A DNA stretch of 64,000 nucleotides from Anopheles merus (taxonomy: Eukaryota > Arthropoda > Insecta > Diptera > Culicidae). The translations under genes were made by a program, and so were the position numbers. This document shows, piece after piece, positions 57,201-64,000 of the stretch; position 1 is the stretch's first letter, and the number at the start of each line of letters is the position of its first letter. Location of the stretch: contig NC_054085.1 in assembly GCF_017562075.2 (NCBI RefSeq), positions 5,785,184 to 5,849,183 of the forward strand, given 5' to 3'. Below the pieces are notes generated by a model. The model made no database searches, was not told the DNA's origin, and was given only the letters and a program-made list of their open reading frames with translations.

Positions 57201-60200
57201 TGTTTTATATGGTCATTACATTATATCTTTAACATGATACAACCACATTGCTGATTTGTCGCTCGCAATAATATGAATCAGCCGATGATATCGGTTCTGG
57301 TGCAACTACCTGTTTCTTATCTCAAAAGACGCTACTCTCGTGAGAGATTACGATTAGGGCTAATATGGCTCGTATGTCATCTGTTGTAAGAACACGGTGG
57401 GGGAGGTATGGAGCCATTACACAACGCCATAAACCTATTGATTCTAGACGTAACACGCTAGAATGAAGATGTGTTCCACCTAGCTTCGCTCGAGTAGATG
57501 CTTTATATAGTGCGATTAACTGATAGCAGCTTATGTGAATGTGTGTATGTTTCAACACTTAAAACTGAGTAGCAAAACATGCAGCTAAAACATTCAACAG
57601 TTTTGTCCAGAAAATTAAATAGAAATCACTGTATCCAGTGGGATTAAGTCCAAAAGAAGGTGTACACATGTAAACGACCCTTACGGAAACCATACAACTG
57701 ATACCAATGTAGGTCAAAAAGTTTGTCTTGTGAGGTATTTTGCCGTTTGCTCTTATATTCTACCATACTTTTTTTTTGTTTTTTTTTTTTTGTTCCTCAC
57801 TTATTCGTCCCTTTTTGTTTCAAACATCAACATCATTCTTTTGTGTCAATTTAGTTGGGCACACCCTACGATCTCTTTAAAATTTAATGATCACTTAAGC
57901 CTTTCCTACGTTTGATACTAATAGTGCGCTTTGAAGATCTGTTTCATTTTCAATGATTTCGTGGAAATGTAAACTGAAATTCGTTTAAAATTTGCTTGTT
58001 TTTTGAAGATTTTAATATCAGATAGATCTAAAATTATCTAAATTTTATTCACGGTTTACCATTTACACAGGTCACAGTAACTTTTCCAATTTAAGAAACT
58101 GGTGAAACAGTAAAAATGTTTCAGCGATTTAGTTTTGTTTTGTGTGGTTATTTGGGATGCATTTTCTGATAATAAGAAAACAATTGATAAAAATACCTAT
58201 GGACTAAAAAGTGTGTGGCTAAAAAAGGACCTATAGAACATTTTTTGAGCTTCGCTTTGGAATTTACGACATTTAATAAGGTTCTTAATAAAACCATTGA
58301 ATTTAAAATTTAAACCATTTTACTTTTGAGAAAGTAAAAATTATTTCACACAATACCGGATTTGAAATATTTAGCTTTTTCTTCACTTAACCAGTTGGTC
58401 ATTTTCGGGTTTCTTTCTCATTTAACCGGAACACAAGTTTAAACGTTTTAGACTTCCTCAAACAAAAAGACTCTCTAAAAATACATATACAGAGGAGCAA
58501 TACGTTCAGAGCCTGGAATAGAACGCAAGAGATGAACAAAAACGGTAATGTGAAGAGAGTGATGTGCAAAACAATATACAATATTTGTATTGCATTTCCT
58601 ATCATATAAATGTGTTAGTCTGTTGCAAAATATAGAGCATATAATGTTAATAAACATGCTGAAAATATTACTTATTCCTTGAAATGAAATATTGGCATAA
58701 TAGGGTTTCAGATGGATTAGTAGTGAAAGTGTGTTCTAAAAATTAACGTAAGTTTTTTCATTTTTTTCACAGTTGAGTGAAAGCTGAAAATTTTGCTAAT
58801 GGCAAATGTTTTCTGTATTTATATTCCTCTCATTAAATACAGTATGAGCTGTATTAACGTATAAGCTTATCAAACATCAGTTTTGTTTGTATTATCGTTT
58901 GAATTAATTAGAGTTAGAGTTTTAAAAAGTTAGAAAAAATATCTAGTTGTAGTAAACGGTTATTGTATATCTCCCTTGGTTGGAAGTTCACCAATTAATA
59001 ATCACCAATTACATAAAGCAACATCAAACGAGCTGTAACAATCCCATCTTTAATTGTATAAGCTTTTGAATGAACACATTATGCTGGCAATTCGTAACTC
59101 TACCTTTTTCATTTCTTTTGTCAATGAAAAACGCACATAAATGTTAACTTTAAAGGACCTCCTACTTTTGCCCTTCTCCTTTTTCCTACCGATTCAGTTT
59201 AATGAAGCGAACGAAAGTTTAGATTGAGCCAGATTGGATAATATCAATCCCTTTATCAATAATCATATCGACCAGTGGACGGAGGGGTTTTGGTGCCCGT
59301 TTTTGCACTTATCCTCTTCCCATTCCTATTTTCACGGTCATTTGACTTCAAACAGTCTCCGCCGATCGGTGCAACCGGTGTGCTCTGCTGGATTTTTTTT
59401 TTGCGTTTTCGGATATCGAGCGGGGCTGGTGGCAGCGATTGGACCGCCCTTATCGACGTCCACGAATTGCCTTTACCTTACTGCACACGCGTGCATCTTC
59501 CAAGGGAGTCTTGAACGCAAGACATATCGTTGGCGGGCGGCACATCGTGGTAACATCGATTATGCGTGCAGTGACGCGAACCGTTGCGCGCGAAAGTGAA
59601 GGAAAAAGGAAAGAACCGCTAAACTTACTTACTTGCCCTCGACTAGCCGGGCGCCGGGCACTGTTTGCTGCTGTTTTTCTTTACAAACACATAAACCCAT
59701 ACAAACACACACTCACACCGTCACACGCATTCAGGGTGGAAAGTGTAATAATTAACGCGCAACGCATTCCGCGCCCATTGGCCAGCTACCCCTCCTTCGA
59801 CACTCGTTTAGGTTTCGTGAGTTATCGGATTAACACAAATGCGAGACGCGGAGGGTTCACAAAACCACCGACGTGCTTGCGTGCATTTGAAAGTGAACAG
59901 TATACGATTGATCTGTTAGCTATGGTCATGTGACTGGAATCGGTAGAATCGGATGTCCCTTAGGCTTGAAAATGCAAGAATACGTGGTAATTTGGCAGAA
60001 TTTCATCATCTTGCATCTCACAGTCGATCCATGCGGGCTAAATGTAACCTCCAAAATTTGCTTCTACACCCCATACCCAATTATCAACCCTTACCGTGCA
60101 TCACACGCAATGTATAACACACCGCTCGAAAGCCGAGTTTGCACGCGGGTTTGCTATCGTGCTTAGCGTTATCACGCTTAATGTTGGTAGCGCACCGTAC

Positions 60201-62577
60201 GATCGCCTATTAGCGCAAACGCTTACCTTCCAGTAGCAGCAGCAGCAGCTCTTAACAACACACTAGACAACACGAGGTACAAACAAGATGCGCAATGAAA
60301 ACAAAAACCGTAAATACAAAATTTAATTGAAAACAAAACAACCCCGAAGCCCACGAAGCAGCTGCACTCCACGCGTCGTTGCAAATTGGCAACCTTACTC
60401 TCTTGATATTGAACGTACCGCTTTGTGATAATGGCAATGGTTGAGTGCATCTTATACCTACGCGCAAAAACATAGCACATGTGAAGCTGTGCGATGTGTA
60501 GTAGGTAAGTAGGCTGTTTTGGCTCCGTTGTCATACTGTTGCTCAGCAAAACGATGCAATTCCCTTTCCCCTTCATTTGCCCATCCCACTTTTCCTCCAA
60601 TGCCCTTGCTCACTCTCTTGAAACCGCCGCCTAACCCCCCCCCCCCCCCCCCCGTAGATCGGTTCGCGGTTCGCGTATGCGTTCGTCTTAATTGCAGGGG
60701 GAAACCAAAGCCCGCGAACCGTATCACACGATGATCGCATAATTGACGGTTGCGGTTGAAGAAGCTCCAGTGACCTAACGAACAGTCGCAACCGAAGAAG
60801 TGTATGCGACCGGAACTGTCACCGTAGCCAGATGCAAAGCGAAATGACCCAGTGATAAGAAACAGTCAATCATTTGCGAACAGATATTGTGCAATCCGCG
60901 CGAAGTATGTTTGCTATTAGAATGAAAAGTATTTAGAACACACCGGAACGGTGTCAAGGACGCACGGGTTAGCTCTTTGGGGCTGCCGGTGGTGATGGTA
61001 CACTATCAACCGGGTCGCAATGTCGCTTGTCTGTCGAGTGTAGAATTATCATTAACATAAGGGCATTTTTAAAGCCTTATCATTGCCCTGTGTGATTGTG
61101 GTGCTGGCACTTGAGGTGGACGTTAGAAGATACGGCGTATTTGACTCATCGTGTATTCATTTTCTCCATTGCCTAAATATTTAAAAAAAATCATTTTCTT
61201 ATTGTTTGAAATAGAAGAGCAGAAAAAGATGTACTAATTCAATAAAGTCATTAGCCTTGAGACATTCAAAATAAAATTCGCACACATTCCAGTTTGCTTT
61301 TGTTTTGTACACGTCCGGGTCGCATCTTTGTGCCCAATGGTACGATTCTCTCCATCCCAGACGCGTCCTTCACGGATGACTGTAGGTCGGAAAAACAAAT
61401 TGCACTTCTTTTTGGACACATCCTTTCGTTCGGCATTTGCTCTTCTTGACCCTGCCGCGATCGCGTAGCGTGATCTTGACTTCCATTTAGCTGCAGCATG
61501 GCACAAAGCGGCAGTTGAGCATATACCGGGCAATTATCAGCAAACCCGATGTCGCATGGCTACAAACTGACCACCTCTAGCGTACAGTTCTTATAATCTA
61601 ATCATTGTACAGTGTGTTTGTGTTTGTATTTTCTAAAGAGAACCACCTAGACAATAACATGACGACACATCCACACATTGTGCAGCTTTTACTTGGTAGC
61701 CGGCAACACATACCGCAAACAAATAATGAGAGTGAAAGTGATAGAGGTCTTATCGCGGTATGCAAAATGGATGATTTCATCCGTTTAATAGACCCCGAGA
61801 CATTCCGTTTGAAGTTGACATTGTCTGCAGGTCATCTCAGCAGGAACACAAGTAGCTGGTTTGCTGGAAATGCCCAATGAGTGACACATTGGACACATTG
61901 ACGCATCTCATTAGTAGATCCCCAGCGAAGATTTACCGGAAGATTCCATTATCAACTAGGCCCCCCCTAGCTCCCGGGCAAAGAAAGCAAACGAATAAGG
62001 GGAAAGCATATTATTTCCTTATAGGAGTTCTTCGCCTATTTTCGATCGGGATCGGTTGTGCGTATCAATCGAGCTTTAAACAGCTGATAGGATGAGACAC
62101 AGTCTGTAACGTTCGCCCGAAACGCATCACGTGCCAATTGCCGTAGCTCCCGTGCGGGGCCGTGGCGTAGTGAACGACGACACTGGTGTATGATATTTTC
62201 TGCGGCGGAGGGCAGGTGATATGGCAGCATGCCAATCAGTGTAGATAACCTAATTGAAGATATACGTTTGCAAACACACCGAACCGAAAGGGGTGACAAA
62301 GTCTGATAGGCAATTGAATTTCTTGTTGCTTTTCTTCTTGAACAGGTACCCATGATAACGACGTACCAAGACGGGAAAGCAACTTACGATAAGGCGCAGA
62401 AGCGTTTGTGACCGTGGAGCAGCAACGACCGACAGCAGCGGCAGCAGCAGCAGCAGTATCGAGGACGATCTTGCAGTGAGGCACAGTTTCCAGAACCACA
62501 CTGTTGCTCCCTCCTGAGCCGGACACCTACCCCTTTGTGGTGGTCCCACTGCGTAGCGCAGTAGTGTTAGTACGACC
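54243..62577. other. 8.3-kb intergenic region upstream of CAT3
   Basis: After the CAT2 3' UTR (AATAAA at 54653) no coding gene is supported. GC-richer islands lie at about 54.85-55.4, 55.6-56.2, 59.3-60.2 and 60.5-61.0 kb. A perfect donor GTAAGTAT at 56708 follows the 55.9-56.7 kb island and could end a non-coding first exon of CAT3. A 19-C run is at 60635-60653. A (CAG)n-like stretch at 62434-62455 lies in the probable 5' UTR of CAT3. Open frames of up to 164 codons (59439-59933) have no domains. Confidence 0.4.
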
Positions 62578-63977
62578 ATGGCCAGTCCTTCATGTTGGCG
62601 CATTCTGACCCGCAGGAAAGTGCTCTCCTTCGATGGGAGCTCGGAGAAGCTGGGCCGGATACTGAATACCTTTGACCTCACGGCGCTCGGTGTGGGCGCC
62701 ACGCTCGGGGTCGGTGTGTACGTGCTCGCTGGCCATGTCTCGAAGGATCAAGCTGGTCCGTCGGTCGTGCTGTCGTTTTTGATTGCAGCGGCGGCGTCCT
62801 TTCTGGCTGGTAGGAGACACAATTTATAGAGCTGGCTCATTCTCCGCATCAGAACGGAACACTAACGAAGTATGTCTTGCAGGGCTGTGCTACGCTGAGT
62901 TCGGAGCACGCGTCCCCAAGTCAGGATCGGCGTACATCTACAGCTACGTGTGCATCGGTGAGTTTATGGCGTTCATCATCGGCTGGAACCTGATGCTGGA
63001 GTACATCATTGGATCGGCGAGTGTGTCACGGGGCCTGAGTCTGTACATAGACACGCTGGCAAACGATACGATGAAGACGCGCTTCCTCGAGGTGGCGCCT
63101 ATCGAGTGGGACTTTATGTCTAGCTACTTTGACTTTTTCGCCTTCACTGTCGCGATCTTGCTTGGCAGTGAGTATAGAGACAGAATTAAGTGCGTACGCT
63201 ACTTCAACATGCTCTAACGCCTTCTATTGCTATTTCGTCTTCCTCCACAGTCGCACTGGCATTTGGCCTCAAAAAGTCTACCATGGTCAACAATGCCTTT
63301 ACCGTGCTTAATCTCTTTATCGTGCTGTTCGTCATCATAGCGGGCGCCATTAAGGCTGATCCGGAAAACTGGCGCATAAAGCCGGAAAACGTGTCCAGCC
63401 TGTACAACGCGGGCGAGGGAGGCTTTTTCCCGTTCGGGTTCGAGGGAACGCTCCGCGGCGCTGCTACCTGTTTCTTTGGCTTCGTCGGGTTCGACTGCAT
63501 TGCGACGACGGGCGAGGAAGTGCGCAATCCACGTAAGGCAATCCCGCGAGCGATCCTGTGCTCGTTGACGATCATCTTCCTCGCCTACTTCGGTGTCTCC
63601 ACGGTGCTGACGCTCGTTTGGCCGTACTACAAACAGGACGTTAACGCTCCGCTGCCGCACGTTTTCAACGAAATTGGTTGGCACTTTGCCAAATGGATTG
63701 TGGCCATCGGGGGTATCATCGGGCTGGTGGCAAGCTTGTTCGGGGCCATGTTTCCACAGCCGCGTATCATCTACGCTATGGCACAGGACAGGCTGATCTT
63801 CCGGGTGCTGGGTGAGGTTAGTCCACGGTTTAAGACGCCCGTTTTTGGGACGCTCTGTGCAGCCATGCTTACCGGTACGTTGGGCGGTCTGTTCGATCTG
63901 AAAGCGTTGGTCAACATGCTGTCGATCGGAACGCTAATGGCGTACACGGTCGTAGCGATCTCGATACTCATTCTAAG
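62578..63977 (+). CDS. cationic amino acid transporter 3 of the cluster, partial at window end
   Basis: Exons 62578-62809, 62883-63167 and 63251-63977, then a GTAGGT donor; the gene continues beyond the window. The visible part is 414 residues. The start ATG has a good context (GACCATGGCC). Family blocks are FDLTALGVGATLGVGVYVLAG, CYAEFGARVPKSGSAYIYSY, LEYIIGSASVSRGLSLYID, GFDCIATTGEEVRNPRKAIP, and MFPQPRIIYAMAQD. Introns fall at different places from CAT1 and CAT2: one splits the codon before LCYAEF and one falls in the helix VAILLGIALAFG, and there is none after LEYIIG. It is therefore an older paralogue, closer in wording to vertebrate CATs and Slimfast-type carriers. Confidence 0.92.
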
Positions 63978-64000
63978 GTAGGTATCATGAAACGTTATAA

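Noticed and set aside
59439..59933. 164-codon plus-strand frame in a GC-rich island.
   Set aside because: No domain or signal; overlaps other open frames; more like promoter or UTR DNA.

Overview
The window is animal nuclear DNA, most likely from a mosquito of the genus Anopheles. The evidence is spliced genes with short GT-AG introns and GC-rich third codon positions, long AT-rich spacers, tRNA-derived SINEs that resemble the Anopheles SINE200 type (from memory, not searched), and many small inverted-repeat DNA transposons, LINE and Ty3/gypsy remnants. The genus is an inference; the insect-type gene structure is read directly.

Layout. 1-25 kb is repeat-dominated. It holds SINEs, two LINE families, two pogo-like MITEs (one sitting inside a LINE reading frame), a larger TA-flanked MITE that carries a piggyBac-like MITE, one exon of an Ig-domain protein (about 19.05-19.21 kb), a 100-N assembly gap, and a nest of two opposed Ty3/gypsy elements with a hAT-like MITE and a LINE fragment inside. 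26.2-31.3 kb is a compact cluster of four housekeeping genes arranged minus, plus, minus, plus: BCAP31-like (ER export chaperone), a 47-residue STMP1-like mitochondrial microprotein, EMC4 (ER membrane protein insertase subunit) and GTF2H2/p44 (TFIIH subunit). They share two head-to-head promoter regions and one tail-to-tail end where the two polyadenylation signals cross. 31.3-45.8 kb has no gene that I can support.

45.8-64 kb is a same-strand tandem array of three cationic amino acid transporter (SLC7/CAT) paralogues. The first two have identical intron positions and phases and share a 68-bp identical tract, which suggests gene conversion. The third has different intron positions, so it is an older paralogue, and it runs off the end of the window. 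All three should sit in cell membranes and move cationic amino acids; substrates cannot be read from sequence.

I do not see a clearly new multi-gene system. The observations most worth following are the STMP1 microprotein and its tightly packed neighbourhood, the conversion tract in the transporter array, the well-bounded nested transposons whose order of insertion can be read, and a possible short minus-strand coding exon at 48.5 kb.
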